Source: Lactobacillus sp. YT155
GTDB lineage: Bacteria; Bacillota; Bacilli; Lactobacillales; Lactobacillaceae
Assembly (NCBI RefSeq): GCF_030504545.1
Contig: NZ_JAUKWP010000002.1
Span: 62,001-126,000 of the forward strand
Length of the DNA stretch: 64,000 nucleotides
Direction: 5' to 3'
In this document: positions 19,938 through 29,629 of the stretch, in pieces
Layout of the letters: each line of letters begins with the position of its first letter
Numbering within the stretch: position 1 is the first letter of the stretch
The notes under the pieces: generated by a model
What the model was told of the DNA's origin: nothing
Databases searched by the model: none
The model's input: the letters and a program-made list of their open reading frames with translations, nothing else
Made by a program: the position numbers and the translations under genes

Positions 19938-20374
19938 AATTCCATCTTAATTGTCTTTTCATTTTGCTCAATTACTTCAAAATCAAATTTCTCATACAGC
20001 TTAATTGCCGCTTTATTTATTGATACAACTTCAAGCCATAACGCTTCTAAGCTCGACAATCGTTGAAACCAGTCAATTGTATCAATCATCAATTCACTAC
20101 CGACACCGAATCGCCAAAACTCCTTATCGACCACAATTCCTAATTCGCCATGGTCAACACTACAGAAGCCAATAATTTGATCGTCATTAATTGCGACAAC
20201 TAAATTATCAAACAACGAATCATATATTCGTGCTAACGACAATTCTAAGTCGGCTAATGGCACATTCTTATCCGGTGCTTCAATATTGGGATAGTCTTTT
20301 ATTAGTTGATAAAACTGAGATAACTTCTCGGCATCTTCAGGAGTTGCTTGTCGAATAATTAATTCATCACTCAT
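19922..20374 (-). CDS. GNAT family N-acetyltransferase
   Basis: Acetyl-CoA-dependent N-acetyltransferase of unknown substrate, 150 residues. Core features: LIIRQATPEDAEKLSQFY at the start, GIVVDKEFWRFGVGSELMIDTI with the pyrophosphate-binding turn, and a C-terminal NKAAIKLYEKFDFEVIE. Start ATG at 20374 overlaps the tsaE stop by 8 bases; the frame is open further upstream but that part is tsaE in another frame. Not RimI by clear signature, although its position next to tsaE is reminiscent of tsaE-tsaB-rimI clusters. Confidence 0.85.
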   Translation of the reverse strand: MSDELIIRQATPEDAEKLSQFYQLIKDYPNIEAPDKNVPLADLELSLARIYDSLFDNLVVAINDDQIIGFCSVDHGELGIVVDKEFWRFGVGSELMIDTIDWFQRLSSLEALWLEVVSINKAAIKLYEKFDFEVIEQNEKTIKMELKKDD

Positions 20375-20828
20375 CGCCCTTACCCATTTCTTCAACAATC
20401 TTCTGATAGTGGTCACCAACTCCAGAAAGATTAATTTCTCGTGACTCATCGCCAATTTTTTTGATTTCAATTCGTAGGAAATCTGCTGGTAGTAATTCAG
20501 TAATGAATTCAGACCACTCAATCACACAGATTCCTGATTCAGATAGATATTCATCTATTCCCACTTCAAAAGGATCAGAATTTTCCAGCCGATACATATC
20601 CATATGAAATAGTGGAATTCGACCGTTTCGGTATTCTCTAACCAGAGTAAAGGTGGGACTTTTGATGTTGCCATCAATATCGAGTCCCTTGGCAATTCCC
20701 TTAGTGAGAGTAGTTTTACCAGCACCTAGTTCACCATCAAGCAAAACAACATCTCCAGCTTTTAGAGATGTTGCAATTTTTTTACCTAATTCAATTGTTT
20801 CTTCAGTGTTCTTAACGTTAATTTTCAT
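20367..20828 (-). CDS. tsaE: tRNA threonylcarbamoyladenosine biosynthesis ATPase TsaE
   Basis: P-loop ATPase needed with TsaB and TsaD to make t6A37 on ANN-decoding tRNAs. Walker A GELGAGKTT near residues 32-40, SPTFTLVREYRNG near 58 and FHMDMYRLE near 74, then CVIEWSEFI. 153 residues, normal. Lies between pta and a GNAT gene; tsaB and tsaD are not in the window. Confidence 0.95.
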   Translation of the reverse strand: MKINVKNTEETIELGKKIATSLKAGDVVLLDGELGAGKTTLTKGIAKGLDIDGNIKSPTFTLVREYRNGRIPLFHMDMYRLENSDPFEVGIDEYLSESGICVIEWSEFITELLPADFLRIEIKKIGDESREINLSGVGDHYQKIVEEMGKGDE

Positions 20829-20837
20829 AATTGTATT

Positions 20838-21809
20838 TTAAATCAAGGCTTGAGCTGCTGTCAAAATTGACACTTTATAGACATCTTCAGCATTAGCCCC
20901 TCTTGATAAGTCAGAAACTGGTTTATTCATTCCTTGAAGCACAGGACCAATTCCTTCAAAATCACCCATTCTTTGAGCAATCTTGTAACCAATGTTTCCA
21001 GCCTCTAATTCAGGGAAAACAAAAATTTTGGCATTTCCGGCAACTTTTGAATCTGGAGCTTTTGACTTAGCAACACTTGGTACAAAGGCAGCATCAAATT
21101 GTAATTCTCCATCAATATCTAAATCAGGTGCCATTTCTTTAGCAAGACGAGTTGCTTCAGCAACTTTGTCAACTTCCGGTGATTTAGCTGAGCCTTTAGT
21201 TGAAAAACTTAACATTGCCACTTTAGGCTCAATATCGAATAGTTTTGCGGTGTTAGCAGCTTCAACCGCAATTTCTGCCAATTCTTGTGCATTAGGATTG
21301 ATGTTAATAGCACAATCAGCAAATAAGTAACGTTCCTCACCTTTTTGCATAATGAATGCACCAGCTGTTCTAGAAACACCTGGTTTAGTTTTGATGATTT
21401 GTAAAGCAGGTCTAACAGTATCGCCAGTTGGATGAGCAGCACCAGAAACAAGTCCGTCAGCCAAATCCATATAAACCATCATTGTTCCGAAGTAGTTTGC
21501 ATTAACTAACATTTCGCGGGCTTGTTCTTCGGTATTCTTGCCTTTACGTCTTTCGACAAAAGCAGCAACCATCTTATCAAAATCTGGATAGTTGTTAGGA
21601 TCAATGATTTCTACACCATCTAAATCAAACATCAACTCACGAGCTGCTTGATGAATCTTATCGGGATTACCTAACAAGATAGGTGTAACAATATTTTCTT
21701 GATGTAAACGAGTTGTGGCTTCAATAATTCTTGGATCATCACCCTCTGGTAAAACAATCTTAAAGTTTTTACCGGTAATTTTTGTTTTTAAAGTATCGAA
21801 TAAATCCAT
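20838..21809 (-). CDS. pta: Phosphate acetyltransferase
   Basis: Interconverts acetyl-CoA and acetyl-phosphate, used with acetate kinase to gain ATP in fermentation. Family signs: MDLFDTLKTKI start, VLPEGDDPRIIEA, GLVSGAAHPTGDTVRPALQIIK, and AMLSFSTKGSAKSPEVDKV with the C-terminal GKTNV-like NKPVSDLSRGANAEDVY. 323 residues. The ATG at 21809 has GGAGG upstream; a longer reading to 21860 is not supported. Follows ung closely, as in many lactobacilli. Confidence 0.95.
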   Translation of the reverse strand: MDLFDTLKTKITGKNFKIVLPEGDDPRIIEATTRLHQENIVTPILLGNPDKIHQAARELMFDLDGVEIIDPNNYPDFDKMVAAFVERRKGKNTEEQAREMLVNANYFGTMMVYMDLADGLVSGAAHPTGDTVRPALQIIKTKPGVSRTAGAFIMQKGEERYLFADCAININPNAQELAEIAVEAANTAKLFDIEPKVAMLSFSTKGSAKSPEVDKVAEATRLAKEMAPDLDIDGELQFDAAFVPSVAKSKAPDSKVAGNAKIFVFPELEAGNIGYKIAQRMGDFEGIGPVLQGMNKPVSDLSRGANAEDVYKVSILTAAQALI

Positions 21810-21822
21810 TTGTTGCCTCCGA

Positions 21823-22500
21823 CTATACATTTTTTGGTAATTGCCAATTAATTGGCTCACGATTATATTCTACCAGTATTTCGTTAATTTTGGAAAACGG
21901 TTTCGAACCAAAGAAACCATGATATGCAGAGAAGGGACTCGGATGAACTGAACTAATAATTTTGTTCTTGCTCTGGTCGATTAATTCAACCTTGGCCTTC
22001 GCAGAATTCCCCCATAGTACGAAAATAACATTGCCACGATCTGACAAACTCTTAATCGCCGCATCGGTCAAATTCTCCCAGCCTTTATTTTGATGAGAGT
22101 TAGGTTGATGATCTCTGACTGTCAAAACTGTATTCAACAGCAATACGCCTTGCTCAGCCCAAGGAACCAAGTAGCCATGATTAACTGGTTCAATTCTTAA
22201 ATCATCTTGTAATTCCTTATAAATATTTTTTAATGATGGTGGCACCTTACAGCCTGGTGCCACAGCAAAACTCAATCCGATAGCTTGATTTTCTCCATGA
22301 TATGGATCTTGTCCCAAAATAACTACCTTAGTGTCCTTGAACGGAGTTAGTTGAAAAGCATTATAAATATTATTCATGTCAGGATGAATAATTTTGGTCT
22401 GATATTCTTCTTTTAAAAATTCACGTAGTTTTTGGTAATATTCTTTCTTAAACTCAGGTTCTAGAATCTCTTGCCAGTCATTTTTAATGAATTTATGCAA
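21823..22500 (-). CDS. ung: Uracil-DNA glycosylase
   Basis: Removes uracil from DNA, first step of base excision repair. Motifs: [20 protein letters not shown] (water-activating GQDPYH), then [25 protein letters not shown] and [21 protein letters not shown] with the catalytic His. 225 residues from the TTG at 22500, chosen because AGGTGG lies eight bases before it and the resulting [11 protein letters not shown] matches the family start. A GTG at 22512 is possible. Confidence 0.95.
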   Translation of the reverse strand: MHKFIKNDWQEILEPEFKKEYYQKLREFLKEEYQTKIIHPDMNNIYNAFQLTPFKDTKVVILGQDPYHGENQAIGLSFAVAPGCKVPPSLKNIYKELQDDLRIEPVNHGYLVPWAEQGVLLLNTVLTVRDHQPNSHQNKGWENLTDAAIKSLSDRGNVIFVLWGNSAKAKVELIDQSKNKIISSVHPSPFSAYHGFFGSKPFSKINEILVEYNREPINWQLPKNV

Positions 22501-22575
22501 CTTCTTTACCACCTATTCTTCATAACTATGATAGAATTCTTCATATATAGAATAACGCATTTGGAGGAATTTTTT

Positions 22576-23445
22576 TTGATTAAATTAATTGCATCAGATA
22601 TGGACGGAACTTTACTAAACGATCAAATGGAGGTCTCACAAGAAAACGTTCAAGCAATCAAAAAAGCTCAAGAAGCTGGCATTGAATTTCTAATTGCCAC
22701 TGGTCGAGGACTTGTAGAAGCTAAGCCTTTCCTTGATAAAGGCAATATCAAAACTGGTTTTATCACTCTTAACGGAGCAGAAGTTTACAATACTGATTTA
22801 GAAGTTGTCGATACATACAATATCGACATCGAACTTGTTAAAGATATTTCTGGAATTTTTGACGATCAAAACATTTATTATGAACTTGTTACTAATAAGG
22901 GAATCTATTCCAATAACTATCAAAAACGCCTTAATGGTGTTAGTGAATTGATGAAAATTTTGAACCCTGATCTATCAGCTGAAGAAGCTCTTAAAACTTC
23001 AGAAGAAAAACTCAAAATCATGACCACTAAGTATATTGATTCATACGATCAAATACTTAATGATGATTCATATACAGTTCTAAAAATGATTGCTTTTGAT
23101 GACAAAGGTCGTGAATATTTAACTGATGTAATCGGTAAGTACAGCAACGCCGACAGTCCAGTCGTTATTACTTCATCTTCAGTTAATAATATTGAAATCA
23201 ATGATCGTAAAGCTCAAAAAGGAATTGCCTTATTGAATTACGCAAAAGAACAAGGTTATGACAAGAACGAAGTCATGTCGATTGGCGATAACCTTAATGA
23301 CTACTCAATGATTGAAATGGCTGGTGTTGGTGTAGCAATGGCTAACGCTATTCCAGAAATCAAAGCTATCGCTAACGAACAAACTGGCACCAATCTTGAA
23401 AACGGAGTTGCAAGTATCATTTATCGTGCAATTGATGGACTTTAA
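22576..23445 (+). CDS. HAD-superfamily Cof-type sugar phosphatase
   Basis: Cytosolic phosphatase of the Cof/YidA group, 289 residues. HAD motif I is IASDMDGTLLND, motif II is ATGRG, the Lys of motif III is in NDRKAQKG and motif IV is MSIGDNLNDYSMIEMAGVGVAMANA. The cap is of type C2. Start is TTG at 22576 with GGAGG nine bases upstream; the open frame upstream is the divergent ung promoter region. A gene of unknown function follows after 15 bases and may be co-transcribed. Substrate unknown. Confidence 0.92.
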   Translation: MIKLIASDMDGTLLNDQMEVSQENVQAIKKAQEAGIEFLIATGRGLVEAKPFLDKGNIKTGFITLNGAEVYNTDLEVVDTYNIDIELVKDISGIFDDQNIYYELVTNKGIYSNNYQKRLNGVSELMKILNPDLSAEEALKTSEEKLKIMTTKYIDSYDQILNDDSYTVLKMIAFDDKGREYLTDVIGKYSNADSPVVITSSSVNNIEINDRKAQKGIALLNYAKEQGYDKNEVMSIGDNLNDYSMIEMAGVGVAMANAIPEIKAIANEQTGTNLENGVASIIYRAIDGL

Positions 23446-23460
23446 TAAAGAAGGTTAAGT

Positions 23461-23985
23461 ATGGAATATTATTTGGAGTTCAGTAGTGCAACTGCGAAGG
23501 TTGTTTATGATAACAAATATCAAGCAAAATATATCATCCATAAGAATAAAAATGCGCTCATATTAACCGATTTAGAAAAAAACGTACTGGGAACAATCAA
23601 AGGGCTAGATTCAGTTTTAGACACTTATGAATTTCAAATTCCAGGCAGCTATTCCGGTCATTTCGTAGTGCTTTCTTATTTTGCTAGCAACTTCATTTAT
23701 ATTCCTAAACTTCAAATGCTAATCGGTGGTAATACTAAGAAGTTCACTTTCTCAATTCGAAAAGGAACGAAAAAAATTGCCACAACATCTCCTATCTATC
23801 TAAAAAATGGCCCTCATATTTCCGTTAAAATTAAAGACAATAACAGTGTCCACCTAGTTATTTTGTTAATTGAACTATTTAATCAAATTGGCTACATTAA
23901 CGACCATGATAGTAAAAGAGTCAGAAATAAAAAAGGTAAATCAAAAATTGCCTTCAATAATTTTTCCAACAAAAAAAGCGAATAA
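23461..23985 (+). CDS. Hypothetical protein, possible tubby/LURP-one-like fold
   Basis: 174 residues, not recognised with certainty. It starts MEYYLEFSSATAKVVYDNKYQAKYII and alternates short strands with turns (FSIRKGTKKIATTSPIYLK, ISVKIKDNNSVHLVILLIELF). This resembles small lipid-binding beta-barrels of the tubby/LURP-one type, but that is a loose visual match. No signal peptide or clear membrane helix. The last 25 residues are basic. Located directly after the HAD phosphatase and ended by a bidirectional terminator. Confidence 0.7.
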   Translation: MEYYLEFSSATAKVVYDNKYQAKYIIHKNKNALILTDLEKNVLGTIKGLDSVLDTYEFQIPGSYSGHFVVLSYFASNFIYIPKLQMLIGGNTKKFTFSIRKGTKKIATTSPIYLKNGPHISVKIKDNNSVHLVILLIELFNQIGYINDHDSKRVRNKKGKSKIAFNNFSNKKSE

Positions 23986-24000
23986 TAATTCGCTTTTTTA
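23972..24000. terminator. Bidirectional terminator
   Basis: Stem AAAAAGCGAAT / ATTCGCTTTTT with a short AT loop and T tracts both ways, between the hypothetical gene and adh. Confidence 0.85.
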
Positions 24001-24006
24001 TTTTGA

Positions 24007-25020
24007 TTATAATGCTAAGTCAATTACCATACGACCAGTGATTTTACCATCTTGCATTTCTTGGAAGATGTCATTGATGTCTTCAATTGGACGAGTTTGA
24101 ACAATTGGATCAACAGCTTTTTCTGCTGCAAATTCAAACGCTTCTCTTAAGTCTTCTCTGGTACCAACAAGTGAACCTTCCACCGTAATTCCATCTAGAA
24201 CTAATCTTGGAATTGATAGGTCCATTGTTTCAACAGGTAATCCAACTGCGACAACTTTTCCGGCTGCTTTTACAATATCAACAGCTTGATTAAAGGCTAC
24301 TTTGGAAACAGCGGTGATCACGGTTGCTTGAACTCCTTCACCAGTTACTTCCTTAACTTTCTTAACTGCATCTTCGTTCTTAGAATTAATTACTACATCT
24401 GCTCCTAAATCCTTAGCTACTTTCAATTTCTCATCATTGATATCAATCGCGATAACTTTTGCATTGAAAACATTCTTAGCATATTGTAGTGCCAAGTTAC
24501 CTAATCCACCTAACCCAAAGATGGCGATCCACTGACCCGGTTTAATATCTGAAACTTTGATGGCTTTGTAAGTTGTGACACCAGCACAAGTAATGCTACT
24601 TGCCTTAACTGGATCCAAATTCTCTGGTACTTTAACCGCATAATCTGCTGATACGATACACTCTTCGGCCATTGCTCCATCGACAGTATATCCAGCATTT
24701 TCAACTGAACGACAAAATGTTTCTTGTCCATTAACACAATATTCACAGTGTCCACAGCCTTTAAAGAACCAGGCAACACTAACTCTATCGCCAACTTTTA
24801 ATGAAGTTACATCGTCACCAATTTCGACAACACGACCAATTCCCTCATGTCCTAAAACACGACCTGGAACTTCACCAAAGTCACCATTTTTTACGTGTAA
24901 GTCAGTATGACAGACACCACAATATTCCATTTTAACCTTGGCTTCTGTTGACTTAATAGCACGCAAATCCTTATCAACAATATCAACTGTATGATCTTTT
25001 GTTACAACTGCTGCTTTCAT
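24007..25020 (-). CDS. adhP: Zinc-dependent alcohol dehydrogenase
   Basis: Medium-chain NAD-dependent alcohol dehydrogenase, 337 residues. Catalytic zinc ligands are in [11 protein letters not shown] and GHEGIGRV, structural zinc Cys in [16 protein letters not shown] (four Cys), then [11 protein letters not shown] and the NAD-binding [11 protein letters not shown]. Closest in look to AdhP/AdhA ethanol dehydrogenases, converting acetaldehyde to ethanol. Monocistronic, with a strong promoter and a cre-like site upstream. Confidence 0.93.
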   Translation of the reverse strand: MKAAVVTKDHTVDIVDKDLRAIKSTEAKVKMEYCGVCHTDLHVKNGDFGEVPGRVLGHEGIGRVVEIGDDVTSLKVGDRVSVAWFFKGCGHCEYCVNGQETFCRSVENAGYTVDGAMAEECIVSADYAVKVPENLDPVKASSITCAGVTTYKAIKVSDIKPGQWIAIFGLGGLGNLALQYAKNVFNAKVIAIDINDEKLKVAKDLGADVVINSKNEDAVKKVKEVTGEGVQATVITAVSKVAFNQAVDIVKAAGKVVAVGLPVETMDLSIPRLVLDGITVEGSLVGTREDLREAFEFAAEKAVDPIVQTRPIEDINDIFQEMQDGKITGRMVIDLAL

Positions 25021-25056
25021 TCACTCCACCTCGACTTTTTTTAATTTTACAACCAA

Positions 25057-25105
25057 ATCATAGCACTACAAAATCCTGATAACAACAGTTTGTAAAACGC
25101 TTTCA
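25057..25105 (-). promoter_or_regulatory. Predicted adh promoter with cre-like site
   Basis: Minus strand -35 TTGTTA (25080-25085), 17-base spacer, -10 TATGAT (25057-25062). Five bases upstream of the -35 is TGAAAGCGTTTTACA (25091-25105), which resembles a CcpA cre site but has one base too many in the right half. Confidence 0.55.
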
Positions 25106-25148
25106 TTATTATTAGAATAAAAATATTTTCTTATCAACTTGACATAAT

Positions 25149-25184
25149 AAAAAATCCTTGAGAATATTCTCAAGGATTTTTTTG
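25149..25184 (-). terminator. Terminator after glnA
   Basis: Stem AAAATCCTTGAGAA / TTCTCAAGGATTTT with a 3-base loop and T run, immediately after the glnA stop. Confidence 0.9.
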
Positions 25185-25185
25185 A

Positions 25186-26526
25186 TTAATATAATTCAAG
25201 ATATTCATCACGTTCCCAATCAGAAACTTGCTGACGATAACGATCCCATTCCATATCTTTTGACTTTTTAAAACTACTGTATAGCTGTTGACCCAAATTA
25301 TTCTTCAATAATTCATCCTGATCTAATTCTTTAAGTGCATTATGCAATGTGGATGGCAAATTGTGAATGTGATTGGCAACTCTTTGTTCATCTTTCATTC
25401 CAAAAATATTCTCATTAACTGCTTCTTCGGGTTTGATATTATTTTTAATTCCGTCTAAGCCAGCTGTAAGAATTGATGAAATTGCCAAGTATGGATTAGC
25501 AGAAGGATCAACACTTCTCAGCTCCAATCGAGTTCCTAACCCTCTTGCTTGAGGAACTCTAACTAAAGGTGTCCTATTCTTACCGGACCAAGCCACATAA
25601 ACAGGAGCTTCATAACCGGGCACCAATCGTTTATACGAATTAACGGTTGGATTATTAATTGCGGTTAAAGCTTTAGCATGTTCTAAAACTCCACCCAAGA
25701 AGTTTAGAGCTGTCTTGTTAAGTTTTTCCTCTTGTTGTTCTTCGAAAAAGGCATTGCCGTTTTTATCAAACAAACTCATATTGATATGCATTCCACTACC
25801 ATTAATTCCGGTAATTGGTTTTGGCATGAATGTAGCAAACAATCCATGTTTTCTAGCAATTGTTTTTACTACTAATTTAAAAGTTTGAATTTGATCAGCT
25901 GCCTTTAGAGCATCAGCATATTTAAAATCAATTTCATGTTGACCAGTAGCCACCTCATGATGTGAAGCTTCAATTTCAAAGCCCATTTTTTCTAGTTCCA
26001 AAACAATATCACGACGACAATTTTCACCTAAATCTAACGGTGCAAAATCAAAATAAGTTCCTTGATCGTTCAAGGTCATCGTTGGGTGTCCATCTTCATC
26101 TAATTGGAACAAGAAGAATTCTGGTTCTGGACCTATGTTGAAACTCTCAAAGCCCATTGATTTCATTTGTTCTACTGTATCAATCAGACAATTTCTAGGG
26201 TCACCTGAAAAAGGTGTGCCGTCGAAGTTATGAATAGAACAAATCAAACGGGCAATTTTGCCATGATCATTTCCCCATGGAAAGATTAACCAAGTATCAA
26301 AATCTGGATACAAAAACATGTCACTCTCTTCAATTCTAGCGAAACCTTCAATTGATGAACCATCAAATGAAATCTTATTATCTAGCGCTTTATCAAGTTG
26401 ACTAATTGGAACCTCAACATTTTTAATAATGCCATTAATATCGGCGAACATTAGGCGAAGAAACTGAACGTTTTCCTCTTTTACAATTCTCTTTATTTCT
26501 TCAGCAGTAATTTTTGCTTTCGACAT
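25186..26526 (-). CDS. glnA: Glutamine synthetase, type I
   Basis: Makes glutamine from glutamate, ammonia and ATP. 446 residues, the length of the GSI-alpha type found in Firmicutes, without the adenylylation loop. Conserved pieces: [72 protein letters not shown] (ATP/metal region) and [13 protein letters not shown]. In Firmicutes glnA usually follows glnR; here the next gene upstream is a PLP lyase-like gene and no glnR lies between. It has its own promoter and an inverted repeat at the predicted transcript start. Confidence 0.97.
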   Translation of the reverse strand: MSKAKITAEEIKRIVKEENVQFLRLMFADINGIIKNVEVPISQLDKALDNKISFDGSSIEGFARIEESDMFLYPDFDTWLIFPWGNDHGKIARLICSIHNFDGTPFSGDPRNCLIDTVEQMKSMGFESFNIGPEPEFFLFQLDEDGHPTMTLNDQGTYFDFAPLDLGENCRRDIVLELEKMGFEIEASHHEVATGQHEIDFKYADALKAADQIQTFKLVVKTIARKHGLFATFMPKPITGINGSGMHINMSLFDKNGNAFFEEQQEEKLNKTALNFLGGVLEHAKALTAINNPTVNSYKRLVPGYEAPVYVAWSGKNRTPLVRVPQARGLGTRLELRSVDPSANPYLAISSILTAGLDGIKNNIKPEEAVNENIFGMKDEQRVANHIHNLPSTLHNALKELDQDELLKNNLGQQLYSSFKKSKDMEWDRYRQQVSDWERDEYLELY

Positions 26527-26566
26527 GTTTTTCTCTTCCTTTCATCCCTTTTAGACTATACCAATA

Positions 26567-26638
26567 TATTTCAAAGCTTGTATTCAAAGGCTTTGAAATA
26601 ATTATTAAAACAATACCAATTTTATTAAAATGTGTCAA
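26567..26638 (-). promoter_or_regulatory. glnA promoter and 11-bp inverted repeat
   Basis: Minus strand -35 TTGACA (26633-26638), 17-base spacer, -10 TATTGT (26610-26615). Directly after it, at about +4 to +37, is a perfect inverted repeat with arms TATTTCAAAGC (26567-26577) and GCTTTGAAATA (26590-26600), spacer 12. No T run follows, so it is operator-like or a leader hairpin, not a terminator. It does not match the GlnR consensus. Confidence 0.65.
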
Positions 26639-26644
26639 TAATAT

Positions 26645-26672
26645 AAAAAAAAACCTTAGAAAAAGGTTTTTT
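26645..26672 (-). terminator. Terminator after the PLP lyase-like gene
   Basis: Stem AAAAACCTT / AAGGTTTTT with a 5-base loop and a run of T on the minus strand; overlaps the stop of the gene ending at 26671. Confidence 0.8.
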
Positions 26673-27930
26673 AGTCCGCAAAAAATGTGCTTTGAGCAGC
26701 ACCCATAATTGCTAGTTTAATATGTGCGTATGTAAGACCACCCTGAATATATGCTGCAAACGGCGGACGAATCGGACCATCAGCAGAAAATTCAATTGTT
26801 GAGCCTTGTACAAAAGTTCCACTCGCCATAATTACTTCATCTTCATAACCAGCCATAACTTCTGGAATTGGCGTTACAAAAGAATCCACCGGTGAATTGT
26901 GTTGAATCGACTCAATGAACTTAATCATTGCTTCTTTTTCACCAAAATTAACGGTTTGCACAATATCTGTACGGTCATCGTTCCATTTTGGCATGACTTC
27001 ACAACCAAGTTCTTCTAACAAGGCAGCCTCAAAAACAGCTCCTTTAATAGCTTCACCCGTTACTTGAGGAGCCATGAAGAACCCTTGGAACATTTGTGAC
27101 AATAATGAACCAGTTGCACCTTCATCGCCACCTAAGCCAGGAACAGTAAAGCGATAGCTGACCATTTCAACTAAATCTTTTTTACCCACGATATAACCAC
27201 CAGTAGGCACAATACCACCACCAGCGTTCTTATAAAGTGACCCTGCAATCAGATCAGCTCCTACATTGAGAGGTTCTCTTGTTTCAGAAAATTCCCCATA
27301 GGCATTATCAACGAAAATCCATGCCTCAGGAAAGACACTTCGAACCGCTGTAATCATTTCTTCTATTTTGGCAATTGTAAATGATTCACGAGTAGCATAA
27401 CCACGAGATCTTTGAATCGCAATTACTTTTGGTTTTCTAGTAGCAACCTCTTGCTTGATTGTTTCTAAGTCTGCTTCACCAGACTCAAGTAAGTCAAGAT
27501 AACCCACTTTAATGCCGTATTCGACTGGGCTACCTATCTTGTTACCAGCCATTCCCAAAACTTCTTGTAGCGTATCATATGGCTCTCCAGTGATATAGAG
27601 AATCTCATCTCCCGGGCGCACTAACCCTAATAACGCTACTCCAATGGCATGTGTTCCCGAAATTAATTGAGGACGCACTAAAGCATCTTCACCACCAAAC
27701 GCTTGAGCATAAACTTGTTCTAAGACATCACGACCCTCATCGCTATGTCCATAACCATTTGAACCATTCAAATGACTTTCTGAAACATGATTTTCTTGAA
27801 AAGCTCGAAGCACTTTATCTTGATTTTCTAAAATCTGTTCATCAAGTTCTGCTAATTTAGGTTGAATTTTTTTATCCACTTGATCAACAATTGTCATCAA
27901 TTTAGAATCGAAATTATCGCGATAACCCAT
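26671..27930 (-). CDS. Methionine gamma-lyase family / aluminium resistance protein (YnbB-like)
   Basis: Fold type I PLP protein of the YnbB family, often annotated aluminium resistance protein. Signs: ESHLNGSNGYGHSDEGRDVLE, RPQLISGTHAIGVALLGLVRPGDEILYITGEPYDTL, VFVDNAYGEFSE and SLYKNAGGGIVPTGGYIVG with the likely PLP Lys. 419 residues. Enzymatic role not firmly established. In Bacillus and lactobacilli it precedes glnR-glnA; here it is directly upstream of glnA. Starts 12 bases after the GNAT stop, so likely co-transcribed with GNAT and TetR. Confidence 0.88.
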   Translation of the reverse strand: MGYRDNFDSKLMTIVDQVDKKIQPKLAELDEQILENQDKVLRAFQENHVSESHLNGSNGYGHSDEGRDVLEQVYAQAFGGEDALVRPQLISGTHAIGVALLGLVRPGDEILYITGEPYDTLQEVLGMAGNKIGSPVEYGIKVGYLDLLESGEADLETIKQEVATRKPKVIAIQRSRGYATRESFTIAKIEEMITAVRSVFPEAWIFVDNAYGEFSETREPLNVGADLIAGSLYKNAGGGIVPTGGYIVGKKDLVEMVSYRFTVPGLGGDEGATGSLLSQMFQGFFMAPQVTGEAIKGAVFEAALLEELGCEVMPKWNDDRTDIVQTVNFGEKEAMIKFIESIQHNSPVDSFVTPIPEVMAGYEDEVIMASGTFVQGSTIEFSADGPIRPPFAAYIQGGLTYAHIKLAIMGAAQSTFFAD

Positions 27931-27942
27931 CTTATTTAACCT

Positions 27943-28521
27943 CTAATTAATATTGTCTAAATCAAGTTGCATGTGATTATATAAATGACTACCAATATAT
28001 AATTCACCGACTTTTTTATAACCCATTTTGTCGTAAAGCTTCTGTGCAGATTCATTATTAACATCAACATTTAGACTTAGGATCTTTTCACCTTTTGCTC
28101 TCACAAAGTCAGGTAAAAATTCTAACATGTGTTTCCCATATCCTTTGCCATGCATTAATGGATGGACTGCAAGTGAATCAATATACCATTCACCAGGCCA
28201 AGATTCTGTATCTGCCATATGATCAAATTGACTAATATCGATACCTTCTTCGTCTATCAATTTGAACAGAGGTGCATCAATATTTTCTTCAATCTCAGCA
28301 GGATATCCCGCCATCATAGAAACAATTTTCCCATCTACTTCTTCTACCAAAATGTTTTGATAACTGTAACGATAGTCAGGAAGCACAAAGGCTTTCTCTA
28401 CTAACTCCACAAACTTATCTTCACTAATCACTTGGAAAATTGGTATTTCCATATCATCAAGAATTTGTTTCAATATCGGTACTACTTCAGCTGCATCTTC
28501 TGGTCTAGCTTGTCTTATCAT
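27943..28521 (-). CDS. GNAT family N-acetyltransferase
   Basis: Acetyltransferase of 192 residues. Starts IRQARPEDAAEVVPILKQIL and has WYIDSLAVHPLMHGKGYGKHMLEFLPDFV with the acetyl-CoA pyrophosphate loop, then LNVDVNNESAQKLYDKMGYKKV. Longer middle part than usual. Substrate unknown. Good ribosome binding site AAAGGACG. Between a TetR regulator and the YnbB-like gene on the same strand; the three may form an operon. Confidence 0.88.
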   Translation of the reverse strand: MIRQARPEDAAEVVPILKQILDDMEIPIFQVISEDKFVELVEKAFVLPDYRYSYQNILVEEVDGKIVSMMAGYPAEIEENIDAPLFKLIDEEGIDISQFDHMADTESWPGEWYIDSLAVHPLMHGKGYGKHMLEFLPDFVRAKGEKILSLNVDVNNESAQKLYDKMGYKKVGELYIGSHLYNHMQLDLDNIN

Positions 28522-28557
28522 TTATTTCGTCCTTTTTTTAAATTCCCCAATAAATGT

Positions 28558-29070
28558 CTAACTCTTTAAGTAAGAAACATAGTTATTAACTTGCTTTTTG
28601 AAATCTTCGTTACTAAAATTCAATTCATTTCGAACTAACAATTCAACATGAAAAACAACATACCTGGTCAACAATTTCATCTCAGTTTCAAACTCTTCAA
28701 ATTCCTCTCTTTCAAAAGTCTGACAATGATTGATTAAGTAGTCGTAGAGTCTTTCGTATAAGAACTTTCTGCGTTTGCTTTCCTTAGTTTGATAAAAAAT
28801 ATTCGTGTATATTTTTCGATTCATTTCAAACTTAAGTAGTAAACATTCGATTGAATCCATAAAATGTTCATGTTCGAATGCTTCATTGAAAAGTTCTCTA
28901 TTTACTAAATGAATATAAATATCATCAATTGATGAAAATTGAAAATACATCGTACTGCGTGCCATATTGGCTAACTTCGACACCCGTTTAACAGTCAGTT
29001 TTCCCAGTTGTTCATTTCTAAGCTCTTGTAAAATAACATCAAGAATATATTTTTTTGTTTGGGCAGTCAT
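28558..29070 (-). CDS. TetR family transcriptional regulator
   Basis: About 170 residues with an N-terminal TetR helix-turn-helix (LTVKRVSKLANMARSTMYFQFSSIDDIYIHL, residues about 25-57) and a helical ligand domain of the DhaS/YdgC-like short kind. The ATG at 29070 has AGGAG nine bases upstream; an ATG two codons earlier is too close. It probably controls its own transcript, including the downstream GNAT and PLP genes. No clear palindrome was found in the 64 bases upstream. Confidence 0.85.
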   Translation of the reverse strand: MTAQTKKYILDVILQELRNEQLGKLTVKRVSKLANMARSTMYFQFSSIDDIYIHLVNRELFNEAFEHEHFMDSIECLLLKFEMNRKIYTNIFYQTKESKRRKFLYERLYDYLINHCQTFEREEFEEFETEMKLLTRYVVFHVELLVRNELNFSNEDFKKQVNNYVSYLKS

Positions 29071-29140
29071 GTACATTCTCTCCTAATATAATATTCCCTC
29101 AGAATAAATTACGTCAGAAAAGTTGTTTTTTACAAAAAAC

Positions 29141-29614
29141 TTAGCGCATATTTAATTTTATCGTTCGTTTAACTTCTCGGTCCTGTTCACGACATTTAAT
29201 TGTTTCTCGTTTGTCGTATTGTTTCTTACCACGACCAATGCCGATTAACACTTTCGCAAACCCATTTTTGAAGTACATCTTCAATGGAACAATTGTGATT
29301 CCTTTTTCTTGAACCACACCGGCCAATTTATGAATTTGTTTTTTGTGCAATAGCAATTTACGATTTCTCAATGGATCATGGTTAAATCTATTTCCTTGTT
29401 CATATTCATTAATGTGAACATTCATCAACCACGCTTCATCATTTCTAATCTGAACATATCCATCTTTTAAATTAACACGTCGATTACGGACCGATTTTAT
29501 CTCCGTACCAGTTAATGAAATTCCTGCCTCAAAAGTCTCTTCAATCAGATAGTCATGACGAGCTTTTTTGTTTGTAGCAATTTCATTATCACTTTTTTTT
29601 GGATGCTTTTTCAT
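29141..29614 (-). CDS. smpB: SsrA-binding protein SmpB
   Basis: Partner of tmRNA in trans-translation ribosome rescue. Family signs: [69 protein letters not shown] and the basic tail [24 protein letters not shown]. 157 residues. Directly follows rnr, whose product degrades the messages rescued by SmpB-tmRNA. The ssrA gene itself is not in the window. Confidence 0.97.
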   Translation of the reverse strand: MKKHPKKSDNEIATNKKARHDYLIEETFEAGISLTGTEIKSVRNRRVNLKDGYVQIRNDEAWLMNVHINEYEQGNRFNHDPLRNRKLLLHKKQIHKLAGVVQEKGITIVPLKMYFKNGFAKVLIGIGRGKKQYDKRETIKCREQDREVKRTIKLNMR

Positions 29615-29629
29615 TTTTTACATCCCCTT

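Noticed and set aside
26527..26670. GlnR binding site before glnA
   Set aside because: TGTGTCAATA and TGTTTTAATAATTA were considered, but neither fits the GlnR consensus TGTNA-N7-TNACA.
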